Positions 48,380 to 59,506 of a DNA stretch of 64,000 bases are shown here, piece after piece; the stretch's first letter is position 1, and each line of letters opens with the position of its first letter. The notes under the pieces were generated by a model. The model made no database searches, had not been told where the DNA came from, and was given only the letters and a program-made list of their open reading frames with translations. The translations under genes were made by a program, and so were the position numbers. This DNA comes from Tistrella mobilis (lineage in GTDB: Bacteria > Pseudomonadota > Alphaproteobacteria > Tistrellales > Tistrellaceae): assembly GCF_041468085.1 (NCBI RefSeq), contig NZ_CP121014.1, positions 1-64,000 of the forward strand. Reading direction: 5' to 3'.

Positions 48380-51300
48380 ATGTGTAGTGACCTGCGGAGC
48401 ATCGGCGTGTCCGTCCGGGGCCTGATCTTCAGCCTTCTGGTCGTGCTGCTCTGTGTGATCGGGCGGCAGGGGCATGCTGTTGAGGCGGAACCGGGGGCAG
48501 GGCGGCCGGTTCTGGATGCGGCGCAGGAGGCCTGGCTCGCCGCTTACGGCCCGGTCACCTTTGGGGTGGTGGAGGCCGGCTGGCCACCCTATGACCGGGT
48601 GACCGCCGATGGCAGCTGGGAGGGGATGAGCGCCGATTACGTCGCCGCCATCACCCGGGCGGTGGGCGCGCGGATCCGCGAGGTCCGCTTCCCCGACTGG
48701 AATGCGGCCATCGCCGCGCTCAGCGCCGGGAGGATCGACGCGCTGGCCAGCATGAATCGCACGCCCACGCGTGAGGCGGCGATGAGCTTTACCACCGCCT
48801 ATGTCACCAGCCGGGCGGTGATCGTCTCCCCGCGCGACCGGCTGCCGCCGGCCTCTCTCGACGAACTGGCGGGCGAAACCGTCGCCATGGAGCGCGGCTA
48901 TGCGACGACCGAGCACATCGCCGCCGGCTATCCCGCCATCCGGCTCGCTCTGGTCGCCGATACCGCCGCGGCGCTCGACATGGTCGCCTCGGGCCAGGCC
49001 GCCGCCTATGTGGGGGAAATGGCCTCGGCCAGCTGGACGATCCGGGAGCGGGGCCTGGACGGGCTGCAGATCGGGGCCGTGACCGATCTCGCCACCGGCG
49101 CGCTTTCAATCGCCGTCACCCGCAACCTGCCGCCGCTGGCCGATATTCTGTCCGCGGGCATCCGCGCACTGACGCCAGAACAGCATCGGGAGATCCGCGG
49201 CCACTGGCTGTCTTCGGTGGCGGTCGGCATGCTGGATGCGGCGCAGCCGCGTCTGGATGATCGTCAGGCCGACTGGATCGCCCGCCATCGGGTGCTGACG
49301 GTGGCGGCCACCCGTGCCACCGCGCCCCTGGGCTTCATCGATCGCAATGGCCGCCATGCCGGTATCGCCGCCGACGTGCTGGACCATCTTGCCACCGCCG
49401 CCGGTTTCACCATCGATCTCGTGCCGGCCGACAGCCCGGCTGAAGCGCGCCGCCTGCTGTATGAAGGACGGGTCGATGCGGTGGCGAGCCTCGGCCATCT
49501 GCGAGAGGTGGAAGACGGCATCGTCTTCCCGGCCGCTTATGCCCGCACCCCCTGGGTGATGGTCGACCGGATCGAAACCACCCCGATCCAGGCGGCGGGC
49601 GATCTGTTCGGGCGGCGGGTCGCAGTGGTCGACGGCAGTGCGGTGGAGGCCGCCCTCAAAGATGCCGCACCGGGGCTGGCGGTGACCCGCTGGCCCACCG
49701 CCGAAGTGGCACTGAAGGCGGTTGCCGGCGGCACGGCGGATGTTGCGGCGGTGGAGCTTGCGGTGGCGAGCTGGGAAATCCGGCGGCTGGGTCTCGGCAA
49801 TCTGAAGCTGACCGGCCTTGCGGGCAGTTCCGACATCGCTTTCGGTCTGGCGGTGCTGGCGGACAACCACATGCTGGCCGGCATTCTGCGCGTGACCGGG
49901 GCCGATCTCGACACCGCCACGCTCAACGCCATCACCGCCCGCTGGCAGGAAGGGCAGTTCGAACAGCGGCTGGACCTGTCGGTCGTGCTGCCCTGGATCC
50001 TGCCGCCTGTCGCCGCCATTCTGGCTGCGCTCGCGATCTTCGGCATCTGGAACCGGCGCCTGAAGGCGGAGGTTGCCGAGCGGGCGCGTGCGGAAGAGGT
50101 GAGCGCCGAGGCCACGGCGCGGCTGCGGATGATCCTGGATCTGCTGCCGGGCGCCGTTTATCTGATCGGGCCAGATGGCCGGTTGCGTTTCGTCAATCCG
50201 GGGTTTGCCCCCCTGTTCGGCGTGCCCGGCGATATTGCCCGGCCAGGCATGCCGATGATGGATGTCGTCCGTCGTTTCGCCGCCGAAGGGGTCTATGGTC
50301 CGACCGACGATCCGGAAGCGACCGCCCGCAGGCGCTGGGATACCTTTCTCGGCGCCCCCAGTTCCGGCACGCTGACGGCGTTCCTCACCCTGCCGGATGG
50401 CCGCTCGGTCAATGTCGTCCGCTCGCCCTCTACCGCCGACGGGGTGTTCTGCGTGGCGACCGACGTCACCGACCGGGTGCGGGCCGAACAGGCGCTGGAG
50501 GCGAGCGAGGCCACGCTCAGCGGCATCATCGCCTCGGCCTTCGATGCCATCGTCATGATCGATTCCCGCGAGCATGTTCTGTTGTGGAATCCGGCGGCGG
50601 AGCAGCTGTTCGGCTATGCCGCCGCCGATGCGTTGGGGCGCTGCGTCCACGACCTGATCACGCCCGACCGCCACCGGGCGGCGCTGCGGGCGGGGGCCGC
50701 CCGTGCCATGGCCGATTCCGGCGACACGCCCTGGACGCGGACCCGCGAGATCGAGGCGCGTCGCGCCGACGGCACCGAGCTGCCGGTCGAATTCAGCCTG
50801 TCGACCTTCCGCCTGCACGACGCCTGGCATGGCGTGGTCTTCGTGCGCGACATCAGCCCGCGCCGCCGGGCCGCCGACGAGCTGGCCCGTGCCCGCGATC
50901 TGGCCGAACAGGCCAGCCGGCTGAAGAGCGACTTCCTGGCCAATATGAGCCATGAAATCCGCACGCCGATGAATGCCGTGATCGGCATGACCCATCTGGC
51001 GCTCAAGACCGATCTCACCAGTCGTCAGCGCGACTATCTGCAGAAGATCCAGGTGGCGGCCGACGGTCTGCTCGGCATCATCAACGACATCCTCGACTTC
51101 TCGAAAATCGAGAACGGCCGGCTGGCGCTGGAGGCGGTGGATTTCCGCCTCGACGACGTGCTGGGCAATCTCGCCACCGTCATCGGCCACCGCGCCGAAG
51201 AGAAACGGCTGGAATTCATCTTCGACGTGGCGCCCGACGTGCCGGGCACGCTGCTGGGGGATCCGCTCAGGCTGGGGCAGGTGCTGATCAACCTGGCCGG

Positions 51301-53155
51301 CAATGCGGTCAAGTTCACCGAGGCCGGCGAGGTGGTGGTTTCGGTGCGGCTGGTGTCCTCCGGCGAGGACGGGCACCGTCTGCGTTTCGCGGTGCGCGAC
51401 ACCGGCATCGGCATGACGCAGGACCAGATGGCCCGTCTGTTCGAACCTTTCACCCAAGCCGACGGCTCCATCACCCGGCGCTATGGCGGGACCGGGCTCG
51501 GTCTCAGCATCAGCCGCCGCCTGGTCCGGATGATGGATGGCGAGGTGACGGTGGAAAGCACGCCGGGTGCCGGCAGTGTCTTCACCTTCGATGCCGCCTT
51601 CGGTCGCAGCCGCGCCCGCTGGTCGCAGATCACGGCGCGTCCGGATCTGCGCGGCCTGCATGTGCTGGTGATCGACGACAACCCGCTCGCCCGCCAGGTT
51701 TTGACCGGCATGCTGGAAGGCATGGCCTTCCGGGTGGTGGCGGTGCCCTCGGGCGAGGCGGGGCTGGAGGCGCTCGCCCGCGGCCGCGAGGTGGAAGATC
51801 CCTATGGCCTGGTCCTGCTCGACTGGCGGCTGGGGGCCGGGCTCGACGGGCTCGCCACCGCCGGATTGATCGGCCAGGCGGCGGCCGAAGCGGGCGCGCC
51901 GGTGCCGCCGATCGTGATGATCACCGCCTTCGGGCGCGACGATCTCCGCCAGGCGGCCGAGGCGGCGGGCATCCGGGCGGTGCTGGGCAAGCCCTTCAAC
52001 GCCTCCACCCTGTTCGACACCATCATGCACGTCTTCGACGACGGCAGCGGTGACGATCTTCGCGCCGCGACCACCCGGTTCCTGCCGGATCTGCGCGGCG
52101 GGCGGGTGCTGCTGGTCGAAGACAACGCCTTGAACCAGCAGGTGGCGCTGGAACTGCTGGAGGCCGCGGGGCTGGCCGTCGATGTCGAAACCGACGGCCG
52201 GGCGGCGCTCGACCGGCTGGTGGCGGGGCCGCGGCCGCCGGTGCACGATCTGGTGCTGATGGATCTGCAGATGCCGGTGATGGACGGCTACGAGGCGACG
52301 CGGGCGATCCGGGCGACCCCCGGCCTGGCGGATCTGCCGATCGTGGCGATGACCGCCCATGCCCTGGCCGAGGAACGCCGGCGCTGCCTGGAGGCCGGCA
52401 TGAACGACTGCGTCACCAAGCCGGTCGATCCGGAGCGGCTGATGGCGGTGGTGGCGGGTTTCGTCCGCCCTGGCGCCGATCTGGCGGGTCTGCTGCCGGT
52501 TCTGCCGGCGCCGCGCGATCTCGCGGCCCTGCCGCCGCTTGCCGGCATCGAGGTGGAGGTGGCAATCCGCCGCCTGGCCGGCAATGCCCGGCTCTATCGC
52601 GACCTGCTGTTGCGCCTGCTGGCGGATCATGCCGATGCCGCGGGCCGGATCCGCACCGCCCTCGGGCGTGGCGATGCGGCAGAGGCGCGGATGATCGCCC
52701 ATGCTCTGGCCGGTGTGGCCGGCAATCTGGGCATCACGGCCCTTGCCGCCGCCGCGGGTGGGGTCGAGGCGGCGCTGAAGCATCCGGATGCCGACGCCCA
52801 GGCGGCGATCGCAGCCCTCGAAGCGGCCTTCGATGCCGCGGCCGAGGTGATCCGGCCCCTGGCGGGGCTGGAGGATGTCGAGCCGGATCCGCCGCCGCCG
52901 GTCGATGCCGCCGCCGCCGCCCGGGCGCGCGACGCGCTTGCACGGCTGGCGGCCCTGCTGCGCGACAGCGACGGCGCCGCCGTCGACCTGTTCGAGGCCG
53001 AGCGCGGCACGCTTGCCGCGATCCTGCCCCCGGCCATGCTGGCGGCGCTGGGCGGGCGGATCGATGCCTTCGATTTCGACGGGGCCGGTACCCTGATCGC
53101 CGATACCCTGATCGCCGGCACACTGATCGCCGGGGCCATGGAGGCGGACGAATGA
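48380..53155 (+). CDS. BvgS/EvgS-like unorthodox hybrid sensor kinase
   Basis: This is a 1,591-aa phosphorelay sensor. After a signal peptide there are two periplasmic SBP_bac_3 (Venus flytrap) domains at about 50-280 and 290-535, a single membrane helix (about 540-562), two PAS domains (about 585-690 and 705-825), and HisKA with NMSHEIRTP (His858). HATPase follows with N box [15 protein letters not shown] and G boxes DTGIGMTQ and [11 protein letters not shown]1 (DWRLG, Asp1148), REC2 ([12 protein letters not shown], Asp1295) and an Hpt domain ([12 protein letters not shown], His1441) complete it. ATG 48380 is used; GTG 48407 with GGAG is also possible. The stop overlaps the next start (ATGA), so its partner is the RpfG-like protein. 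The signal sensed is unknown, probably a small ligand or pH-type cue. Confidence 0.92.
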   Translation: MCSDLRSIGVSVRGLIFSLLVVLLCVIGRQGHAVEAEPGAGRPVLDAAQEAWLAAYGPVTFGVVEAGWPPYDRVTADGSWEGMSADYVAAITRAVGARIREVRFPDWNAAIAALSAGRIDALASMNRTPTREAAMSFTTAYVTSRAVIVSPRDRLPPASLDELAGETVAMERGYATTEHIAAGYPAIRLALVADTAAALDMVASGQAAAYVGEMASASWTIRERGLDGLQIGAVTDLATGALSIAVTRNLPPLADILSAGIRALTPEQHREIRGHWLSSVAVGMLDAAQPRLDDRQADWIARHRVLTVAATRATAPLGFIDRNGRHAGIAADVLDHLATAAGFTIDLVPADSPAEARRLLYEGRVDAVASLGHLREVEDGIVFPAAYARTPWVMVDRIETTPIQAAGDLFGRRVAVVDGSAVEAALKDAAPGLAVTRWPTAEVALKAVAGGTADVAAVELAVASWEIRRLGLGNLKLTGLAGSSDIAFGLAVLADNHMLAGILRVTGADLDTATLNAITARWQEGQFEQRLDLSVVLPWILPPVAAILAALAIFGIWNRRLKAEVAERARAEEVSAEATARLRMILDLLPGAVYLIGPDGRLRFVNPGFAPLFGVPGDIARPGMPMMDVVRRFAAEGVYGPTDDPEATARRRWDTFLGAPSSGTLTAFLTLPDGRSVNVVRSPSTADGVFCVATDVTDRVRAEQALEASEATLSGIIASAFDAIVMIDSREHVLLWNPAAEQLFGYAAADALGRCVHDLITPDRHRAALRAGAARAMADSGDTPWTRTREIEARRADGTELPVEFSLSTFRLHDAWHGVVFVRDISPRRRAADELARARDLAEQASRLKSDFLANMSHEIRTPMNAVIGMTHLALKTDLTSRQRDYLQKIQVAADGLLGIINDILDFSKIENGRLALEAVDFRLDDVLGNLATVIGHRAEEKRLEFIFDVAPDVPGTLLGDPLRLGQVLINLAGNAVKFTEAGEVVVSVRLVSSGEDGHRLRFAVRDTGIGMTQDQMARLFEPFTQADGSITRRYGGTGLGLSISRRLVRMMDGEVTVESTPGAGSVFTFDAAFGRSRARWSQITARPDLRGLHVLVIDDNPLARQVLTGMLEGMAFRVVAVPSGEAGLEALARGREVEDPYGLVLLDWRLGAGLDGLATAGLIGQAAAEAGAPVPPIVMITAFGRDDLRQAAEAAGIRAVLGKPFNASTLFDTIMHVFDDGSGDDLRAATTRFLPDLRGGRVLLVEDNALNQQVALELLEAAGLAVDVETDGRAALDRLVAGPRPPVHDLVLMDLQMPVMDGYEATRAIRATPGLADLPIVAMTAHALAEERRRCLEAGMNDCVTKPVDPERLMAVVAGFVRPGADLAGLLPVLPAPRDLAALPPLAGIEVEVAIRRLAGNARLYRDLLLRLLADHADAAGRIRTALGRGDAAEARMIAHALAGVAGNLGITALAAAAGGVEAALKHPDADAQAAIAALEAAFDAAAEVIRPLAGLEDVEPDPPPPVDAAAAARARDALARLAALLRDSDGAAVDLFEAERGTLAAILPPAMLAALGGRIDAFDFDGAGTLIADTLIAGTLIAGAMEADE

Positions 53156-54255
53156 CCGACCGCAAGACCATTCTGCTGGTGGACGACACCCCGTCCAATC
53201 TCACCATCGTCAACGCGGTGCTGAAGGACGATTACCGCACCCGCATCGCCACCGGCGGCGCCAAGGCGCTGGAGATCGCCGCCGCGGCGGAAGGCCGGCC
53301 CGATCTGGTGCTGATGGACGTGATGATGCCGGGCATGGACGGTTACGAGGTCTGCCGGCGGCTGAAGGCCGATCCGGCCACCGCCGACATTCCGGTCATC
53401 TTCCTGACCGCGCTTCACGACGAGCGCGACGAGCGCGCGGGCTTCGCGGCCGGCGGGGTCGATTTCATCACCAAACCGTTCTCGCCCGAGATCGTGCGGG
53501 CCCGGGTGCGCACCCATCTGGCGCTCAGGGAAGCCAATGCCCGGCTCGCGCGCCAGAATGCCGAGCTGGAGCGGCGGGTGGAAGAGCGTACGCGTGAACT
53601 GGCCCTGGTCCGCGACCTGACCATCTTCTCGCTCGCCTCGCTGGCCGAGACCCGCGACAACGAGACCGGCAACCATATCCGCCGCACCCAGACCTATGTC
53701 CGCGAACTGGCGCTGGCCCTCAGGGACCATCCCCGCTTTCGCGCGGAACTCGACGATGCCACCATCGACCTGCTCTACAAATCCGCCCCGCTGCACGATA
53801 TCGGCAAGGTCGGCGTGCCCGATGCCATCCTGCTCAAGCCCGGCCGGCTGACGCCCGAGGAATTCGAGGTGATGAAGCAGCACGCCGAATACGGCCGCGC
53901 CGCCATCGCCGCCGCCGAGGCCCGCATCGGCTCGGGCAATGGCAATTCCTTCCTCCGCTACGCCCGCGAGATCGCCCATACCCATCACGAAAAATGGGAC
54001 GGCAGCGGCTACCCCCGCGGCCTGGCCGGCGACGCCATCCCGCTCTCGGGCCGGCTGATGGCGGTGGCCGATGTCTATGACGCGCTGATCTGCCGGCGGA
54101 TCTACAAGCCCGCCTATTCCCACGACACCGCGGTCGACATCATCACCCAGGGCCGCGGCACCCATTTCGACCCCGACATCGTCGACGCCTTCCTGACCAT
54201 CGCCGACCGCTTCCGCGACATCGCGGCGGAGTTTGCCGATCCGGACGAGGGGTGA
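53152..54255 (+). CDS. RpfG-like response regulator with HD-GYP domain
   Basis: This is a 367-aa REC-HD-GYP protein, a probable cyclic-di-GMP phosphodiesterase. The receiver has Asp56 in [13 protein letters not shown] and the T/K switch in FLTALHDE and [10 protein letters not shown] coiled linker ([17 protein letters not shown]) leads to the HD-GYP core [17 protein letters not shown] and [14 protein letters not shown], with all ligands intact. It is translationally coupled to the hybrid kinase, so Hpt His1441 to Asp56 phosphotransfer is expected. Lowering cyclic-di-GMP would shift surface attachment, which is notable near a giant adhesin. Confidence 0.92.
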   Translation: MTDRKTILLVDDTPSNLTIVNAVLKDDYRTRIATGGAKALEIAAAAEGRPDLVLMDVMMPGMDGYEVCRRLKADPATADIPVIFLTALHDERDERAGFAAGGVDFITKPFSPEIVRARVRTHLALREANARLARQNAELERRVEERTRELALVRDLTIFSLASLAETRDNETGNHIRRTQTYVRELALALRDHPRFRAELDDATIDLLYKSAPLHDIGKVGVPDAILLKPGRLTPEEFEVMKQHAEYGRAAIAAAEARIGSGNGNSFLRYAREIAHTHHEKWDGSGYPRGLAGDAIPLSGRLMAVADVYDALICRRIYKPAYSHDTAVDIITQGRGTHFDPDIVDAFLTIADRFRDIAAEFADPDEG

Positions 54256-54518
54256 CGAGCGAATAGAATTGCCCGCAATGCGCTCTGCTGATTTGCCAGA
54301 TGGGCCAAGCCTGCGGGTGGTCGCTGGCGGGCCTTCGTGCGGGCGCTGTTGAGCAAGCGGGCAAAGGCAATCGGTCACGTGTATATGAGGAAACTATAAT
54401 TTATATTTATGGGTTGAAATTTGCTGATGTCGGACAAACAAAATAGAACTCAGGTGGGTTGCGTCAGTTGGGGCACATATCCATGCGCCCTCTGACGAGA
54501 TGGAGGTGGAGCATCATC
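54256..54518. other. AT-rich entry to an island; spacer without a gene
   Basis: Base composition changes from GC-rich to clearly AT-rich near 54360-54430. TATAAT at 54395-54400 is a good -10 for the plus strand and would drive the two lipoprotein genes; the -35 is poor. No coding region or repeat was supported in 54256-54450. Confidence 0.5.
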
Positions 54519-54809
54519 ATGTTAAGTATCCATGCACGTAGTGGCCTCTCTCTTTTAAAAGTGGTACTCCCCTTAAGTGTCATTTTGTCAGCATGCGCGG
54601 ACAGATCTCAGCCTGTGACGTACAATCCAGCATACAACAATACACAAAATTTGGAGAGGCGTATCAATTCTCTTGAAGTTGCCGTGGGGCAACTTCAGAT
54701 GGACAATAGAAATGCATGGGAAGCCTTGAATACAATGAACCAAACGGTAAGTAAGATTTGTTTTGTACGACAAACCTCGTCCATCGCCATTGTTCCGTGC
54801 TCCCGATGA
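54519..54809 (+). CDS. Small lipoprotein with coiled-coil segment
   Basis: This is a 96-aa protein. A short hydrophobic signal (LSLLKVVLPLSVILSAC) ends in the lipobox LSAC, so it is probably lipidated at that Cys. It is followed by a coiled-coil stretch (NLERRINSLEVAVGQLQMDN) reminiscent of Lpp-like helices. ATG 54519 is preceded by GGAGGTGGA. Codon use is much less GC-biased than in neighbours. Function unknown; it is followed after 13 bp by a second lipoprotein. Confidence 0.65.
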   Translation: MLSIHARSGLSLLKVVLPLSVILSACADRSQPVTYNPAYNNTQNLERRINSLEVAVGQLQMDNRNAWEALNTMNQTVSKICFVRQTSSIAIVPCSR

Positions 54810-54822
54810 ATGGAGATGTAAC

Positions 54823-55494
54823 ATGACAAATATTACAAGAAGGGAAGCGACAATAGGTATCATGTCGGCGTTGCCAGTTCTGGGCATGACGGGCTGTGCA
54901 TCTGTAACTCATCTGGGAAATATCTTCGGGCATTCGTTTCTGGCTTCCATTTTTACGGCAGAAAAAAACAGATCTATAATACGTGTAGCTCGTGATTTCA
55001 TTGTCGAGAGCTTATTTGACTACGCCATAGAACAGGGCATGGCGTGGATGTCTGAGAATGTATTGAATAGGGAGGCTGAACGTCTGGGTGTTTCGGCGGA
55101 GGCCTACACAAAAACGGCAAAACTCTTAGGTCCGAAGAAATTATCAGACAGCATTGAAGGAGGATATACCTTATGGTACGCATCATCTGATCGATTTCCT
55201 TACGTAAACAACGTATTGACTGTCATTATCAAAAACAATACAAGAGATAGTCAAAGCGGATCTTTTACATTTTCGTGTATTGATCAAGAAAATAAGAACG
55301 ATATATATTTCACTGAAACTACACCTGGAGTCGCCATAGATCCTGGAGGTGTGCATTACTATACTATGGAGATTCAAGGATTTGCGCGACCTGGAAAGAA
55401 AGTATTCCGAATTGACGACCAGCCTTTGTACCAACGCCTTGAATTGGTGACACCTTCGATTGAGGTACTACCCGCCGTCGTTCGGGCAGCATAA
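54823..55494 (+). CDS. Lipoprotein of unknown function
   Basis: This is a 223-aa protein. A twin-Arg-like start (TRREATIGIMSALPVLGMTGC) ends in a lipobox at GMTGC. The mature part begins with a helical region (IIRVARDFIVESLFDYAIEQGMAWMSENVLN) and continues as beta-rich (VLTVIIKNNTRDSQSGSFTFSC through HYYTMEIQGF). I do not recognise the family. GGAG lies before ATG 54823. AT-rich codon use and the paired small lipoprotein suggest a recently acquired two-gene unit. Confidence 0.68.
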   Translation: MTNITRREATIGIMSALPVLGMTGCASVTHLGNIFGHSFLASIFTAEKNRSIIRVARDFIVESLFDYAIEQGMAWMSENVLNREAERLGVSAEAYTKTAKLLGPKKLSDSIEGGYTLWYASSDRFPYVNNVLTVIIKNNTRDSQSGSFTFSCIDQENKNDIYFTETTPGVAIDPGGVHYYTMEIQGFARPGKKVFRIDDQPLYQRLELVTPSIEVLPAVVRAA

Positions 55495-55501
55495 TTGTTA
55501 C

Positions 55502-56719
55502 CTAACGGTGAGAGTGGCGGATCGCTATCTGTCTATACAAACGGGTCACACTCGCCATCGCCGCAAACCCCGCGCCCAGAATGGTGACGGCCGTCCACCC
55601 GCCCGCCTGCCAGGCCGCTGTGGCTGTGGCGGAGCCGGTGGCGCCGCCCAGGAACATGGCGCCCATGAACAGGGTGTTGATCCGGGCGCGGGCCTCGGGG
55701 GCGAGGGCGAAGATCACGTGCTGGTTCGAGATCAGGGCCGCCTGGACGGCGAAGTCGAGCACCACGACCCCGATGATCATGCCGGCGAGGCTGGTCCAGG
55801 CGCCGAAGATCGCCCAGGCGGCGAGGGTGCCGAGGGCGCCGGCCAGGATCACCCGGTCGGGGCCGCGGCGGTCGGCGATGCGGCCGGCGAGGGGCGCGGC
55901 CAGCACGCCGGCCATGCCGACCAGGCCGAAGGCGCCGGCGGCATCCGCCCCCAGGCCGAAGCGCGGATCCTGCAACCGGAAGGCAAGCACCGTCCAGAAC
56001 ACCGAGAAGGCGGCGAAGAGCAGCGCCTGGGTCACCGCCGCCCGGCGCAGCGCGCCATGCGCTCGCCAGAGCCCGGCGAGAGAGCGGAGCGACGCAGCCC
56101 AGGTCAGGCCGCCGGCTGGCCGGGCCGGGGCATGGGGCAGGCGCCAGGCGAGCAGGGCCGCGGTGCCGAGCGCCAGCGGCACGCCCAGCCAGAACATGTC
56201 GCGCCAGCCGGCATGGCTGCCGACGAAACCCGCCAGCGTGCGGCTGAGCAGGATGCCGGTCAGCAGCCCCGACATCACCGTGCCGACCACCGCCCCCCGG
56301 CGCGCGGGCGCCGCCAGATGGGCCGCGAAGGGCACGATCTGCTGGGCGACGGTGGCGGCAAGGCCGATCGCGAACGACGCCGCCACCAGCATCAGCGCGT
56401 CCGGCGCCAGCGCCGCCCCCGCCAGGGCCAGGGCAAGTGCCAGGAACTGCAGGGTGATCAGCCGCCGCCGCTCCACCAGATCGCCCAGCGGCACCAGCAG
56501 GAACAGCCCCGCGGCATAGCCCAGCTGGGTGGCGGTGGGCACCAGCGCCGTGGCGGCGCCGGGCAGGTCCTGGCCGATCAACCCCAGCAATGGTTGGTTG
56601 TAATAGATGTTAGCTGCGGCAATTCCGGTTGCAGCCGCCATGGTGAAAGTCAGGCCCCGGCCCATCCCGGCGGTCGGTGCGGCGTTGCCGGGTGTGCCGG
56701 CTGCGGTTCCTGCGGTCAT
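55502..56719 (-). CDS. MFS transporter of the DHA1/arabinose-efflux type
   Basis: This is a 405-aa twelve-helix exporter. [19 protein letters not shown] is typical of the YnfM/YgaY-like efflux group, [15 protein letters not shown] is the MFS A-motif, and [21 protein letters not shown] is motif C-like. The start has GAGGCG. It is divergent from a LysR gene, the usual arrangement of an inducible efflux pump and its regulator. Confidence 0.88.
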   Translation of the reverse strand: MTAGTAAGTPGNAAPTAGMGRGLTFTMAAATGIAAANIYYNQPLLGLIGQDLPGAATALVPTATQLGYAAGLFLLVPLGDLVERRRLITLQFLALALALAGAALAPDALMLVAASFAIGLAATVAQQIVPFAAHLAAPARRGAVVGTVMSGLLTGILLSRTLAGFVGSHAGWRDMFWLGVPLALGTAALLAWRLPHAPARPAGGLTWAASLRSLAGLWRAHGALRRAAVTQALLFAAFSVFWTVLAFRLQDPRFGLGADAAGAFGLVGMAGVLAAPLAGRIADRRGPDRVILAGALGTLAAWAIFGAWTSLAGMIIGVVVLDFAVQAALISNQHVIFALAPEARARINTLFMGAMFLGGATGSATATAAWQAGGWTAVTILGAGFAAMASVTRLYRQIAIRHSHR

Positions 56720-56814
56720 GATCGCCTCGCATCTTGTTGGCCCCCGGACTCTGGCCTACCCTCAAGATCCGCGGTACTGACTGCATCTGATCAGCCTGCC
56801 TATCGGAAAATGAT

Positions 56815-57696
56815 ATGATCGATCTGAACGACGTCGCGGTGCTGGCAGAGGCGGTGGCGGCCGGCAGCCTGGCGGGGGCCGCCCGCCGGCTGGGTATCGG
56901 CCCGATGGTCGCCTCGCGCCGGCTGGCGGCGCTGGAAGATGAACTCGGCGTGCGGCTGATCCACCGCACCACCCGTGCGCTGGCCCTCACACCCGAAGGC
57001 GAGGCCTTCTTCCCCTACGCCCAGACCCTTCTGGAAACGGCCGTGGACGGCCGGGCGGCGGTACGGCCGGCCGCGGCGGGGGCCGCGGGCCGGCTGCGCG
57101 TCACCTGTTCGGTGCCTTTTGCGCGCAAGGTGGTGGCGCCGATGATGGGCGGCTTCCTGCGCGACAATCCGGCGCTGGAGGTGGAGCTGGTGACGAGCGA
57201 TGCGGTCGTCGACATCGTGGCCCACGGGCTGGATCTCGCGATCCGCATCGCGCCTCTGCGCGACAGCACCCTGATCGCCCGGCGGGTGGCGCCCAATCCG
57301 CGGCTGCTGGTCGCCTCACCCGCCTATCTGGCCCTCCGCGGCACGCCGCGCCGGGTGGCGGAGCTTGCGGATCATGACTGCCTCACCACACCCGGCACCG
57401 GCCACTGGTCCTTTACGGGGCCCGCGGGCCCGCTTCGCCAGCGGGTGCGCGGCCGCTTTACCGCCACCTCGATCGATGCCCTGCAGGAGGCCTGTATCGA
57501 CGGGCTGGGCCTCACCATCATCGCCGACTGGAATGTCCGCGACGACCTCGCGGCCGGCCGGCTTCGGGTCGTCGCGCTTGAAGACGGCGCGCCCGAGCCG
57601 CTGACCATCTGGGCGATCCACCCCACCACCCGCTTCGTGCCACCCAAGGTCCGCCTGTTCGTGGCGGCGCTGGAGGCGCATCTCGGCGCCCGCTGA
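56815..57696 (+). CDS. LysR-family transcriptional regulator
   Basis: This is a 293-aa LysR regulator. The HTH is DVAVLAEAVAAGSLAGAARRLGIGPMVASRRLAALEDELGVRLIHRTTRAL, followed by a substrate-binding domain with VTCSVPFARKVVAPMMGGFLRDNPALEVELV. Residues 1-90 match the CrgA-like group. It is divergent from the MFS exporter (95 bp spacer) and probably controls it. The start at 56815 follows GGAAAATGAT. Confidence 0.9.
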   Translation: MIDLNDVAVLAEAVAAGSLAGAARRLGIGPMVASRRLAALEDELGVRLIHRTTRALALTPEGEAFFPYAQTLLETAVDGRAAVRPAAAGAAGRLRVTCSVPFARKVVAPMMGGFLRDNPALEVELVTSDAVVDIVAHGLDLAIRIAPLRDSTLIARRVAPNPRLLVASPAYLALRGTPRRVAELADHDCLTTPGTGHWSFTGPAGPLRQRVRGRFTATSIDALQEACIDGLGLTIIADWNVRDDLAAGRLRVVALEDGAPEPLTIWAIHPTTRFVPPKVRLFVAALEAHLGAR

Positions 57697-57711
57697 CGGC
57701 GTGTCGCGTCG

Positions 57712-59427
57712 CTATCCGGCCGTCAGCGCCTGCCGCGCCGCCGCAACCGCCGTGCCTGTATCGCCGCGGAAATGGACCGCGGGCGGGATCAGCCCGTGGC
57801 GGTGGAGCATGTGGCGCACCGCCGGGCGGGCGGCTGCGATCCACAAGGTGGCGCCCTGGCGATCGGCCTTGCGGCGGAAACCGTCGATGGTGGCGGCGCC
57901 GGTGGAATCGAGCAGGGGCACCGCGCTCATGTCCAGCACATAGGCTTTGGGGGCCGCGGCGCCGACATTGTCGAGCGTGGCGCCCACGGTCGCCGCGGCG
58001 CCGAAGAAGAAGGCGCCGGAGATGCGCAGCACCGCCACCGCGCGCTCGTCGCCCTCCGCCGGGCGCCAGGCGGTGCGGCCGCCGGTTTCCGGGCGGTCGC
58101 TGTCGGCGCGGTCGGGCTCGATCAGCGGCACGCCGGTTTCCACCGCCACCGTGCCGGCCATGCGGTGCAGGAAGATCAGCGCGCCCAGCGAGAAGCCGGC
58201 GACGATGCCGGCGGTCAGGTCTTCGAACACCGTCAGCAGGAAGGTGACGGTCAGCACGGCGGCATCCCCGCGTGAGGCGCGGAGCAGGATGCCGATCGCA
58301 TGGCGCTCGATCATGTTCCACGACACCACCGCCAGCACGCCGGCCAGCGCCGCGAGCGGGATATAGGCCGCAAGCGGTGCCGCGATCACCATGAAGCCCA
58401 GCAGGAACAGGGCATGGAGCATGCCCGAGACCGGCCCCCGCGCGCCCGAGCGGACATTGGTCGCCGTGCGGGCGATGGTGCCGGTGACACAGATGCCGCC
58501 GAACAGCGCCGAGGCGATGTTGGCCACACCCTGGGCGACCAGTTCGCAGTTCGACCGGTGGCGCCGGCCGGTCATGGCATCGGCGACCACTGCCGAGAGC
58601 AGGCTTTCGATCGAGCCCAGCAGCGCGAAAGAGAGTGCTGCCGGCAGCACGGCCATGACCTTCTCCACCGAGAGCGCCGGCAGGGCGGGGGCGGGCAGCA
58701 TCGAGGGGATGCCGCCGAAACGGCTGCCGATCGTCTCTACCGGCAGGCCGGCGAGGGCGGCGACCAGGGCGGTGCCGACCACCGCGATCAGCATGCCCGG
58801 CAGGCGCGGGGCGAAGCGCTTCGTACCCTGGATGATCAGGATGGCGGCCAGGGCCAGCGCGATCGCCGCCGGGCTGGCGGTGCCTGCGGCATCGGCCAGC
58901 GCGCGAAGCTTGGGCAGGATCGCGGCCGGTTCCGGCCCGGCCAGCTCCAGCCCGGCCAGATCCTTGATCTGGCTTGAGAAGATGATCACCGCGATGCCGG
59001 CGGTGAAGCCCACCGTCACCGGATAGGGGATGTATTTGATGAAGGTGCCGAGCCGGAGTGCTCCGATCGCAAGCAGGATCAGCCCTGAGAGCATCGTTGC
59101 CAGGATCAGCCCGTCGACGCCATGGGCGGCGACGGTGGACGCCACCAGCACGATGAAGGCGCCGGCCGGCCCGCCGATCTGGAAGCGGCTGCCGCCGAGG
59201 GCGGAGACCAGGAAGCCGCCGATGATCGCGGTGTAGAGGCCGCGTTCGGGCCCGACGCCCGAGGCGATGGCGATGGCCATCGACAGCGGCAGGGCGACGA
59301 TGGCGACCGTCAGGCCGGCGATCGCATCGGCGCGCAGCGCGCCCAGGCCATAGCCTTCGCGCAGCACGGTGACGAGTTTGGGGGTGAAAAGCTCCGCCAG
59401 GCGCGGGCCCTGGGCTGAGGCGGCCAT
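57712..59427 (-). CDS. SulP-family anion permease with STAS domain
   Basis: This is a 571-aa transporter of the SLC26/SulP family (sulfate, bicarbonate or dicarboxylate). The core has DAIAGLTVAIVALPLSMAIAIASG, GPAGAFIVLVASTV and MTGRRHRSNCELVAQGVANIASALFGG (the family Asn/Gln-Gly anion-site segment). The C-terminal STAS domain (about 450-571) contains VLDMSAVPLLDSTGAATIDGF with the regulatory Ser. A GTG start at 59478 is open, but ATG 59427 is the better start. An XRE-type regulator lies 79 bp upstream on the same strand. Confidence 0.9.
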   Translation of the reverse strand: MAASAQGPRLAELFTPKLVTVLREGYGLGALRADAIAGLTVAIVALPLSMAIAIASGVGPERGLYTAIIGGFLVSALGGSRFQIGGPAGAFIVLVASTVAAHGVDGLILATMLSGLILLAIGALRLGTFIKYIPYPVTVGFTAGIAVIIFSSQIKDLAGLELAGPEPAAILPKLRALADAAGTASPAAIALALAAILIIQGTKRFAPRLPGMLIAVVGTALVAALAGLPVETIGSRFGGIPSMLPAPALPALSVEKVMAVLPAALSFALLGSIESLLSAVVADAMTGRRHRSNCELVAQGVANIASALFGGICVTGTIARTATNVRSGARGPVSGMLHALFLLGFMVIAAPLAAYIPLAALAGVLAVVSWNMIERHAIGILLRASRGDAAVLTVTFLLTVFEDLTAGIVAGFSLGALIFLHRMAGTVAVETGVPLIEPDRADSDRPETGGRTAWRPAEGDERAVAVLRISGAFFFGAAATVGATLDNVGAAAPKAYVLDMSAVPLLDSTGAATIDGFRRKADRQGATLWIAAARPAVRHMLHRHGLIPPAVHFRGDTGTAVAAARQALTAG

Positions 59428-59506
59428 CCGTTCCGGATCCCTTTGCGTGATCGAGCCTTGCACGATCAGGACGTGCACGATCGGGGCCGGTGGCGGGTGC
59501 AGATGG

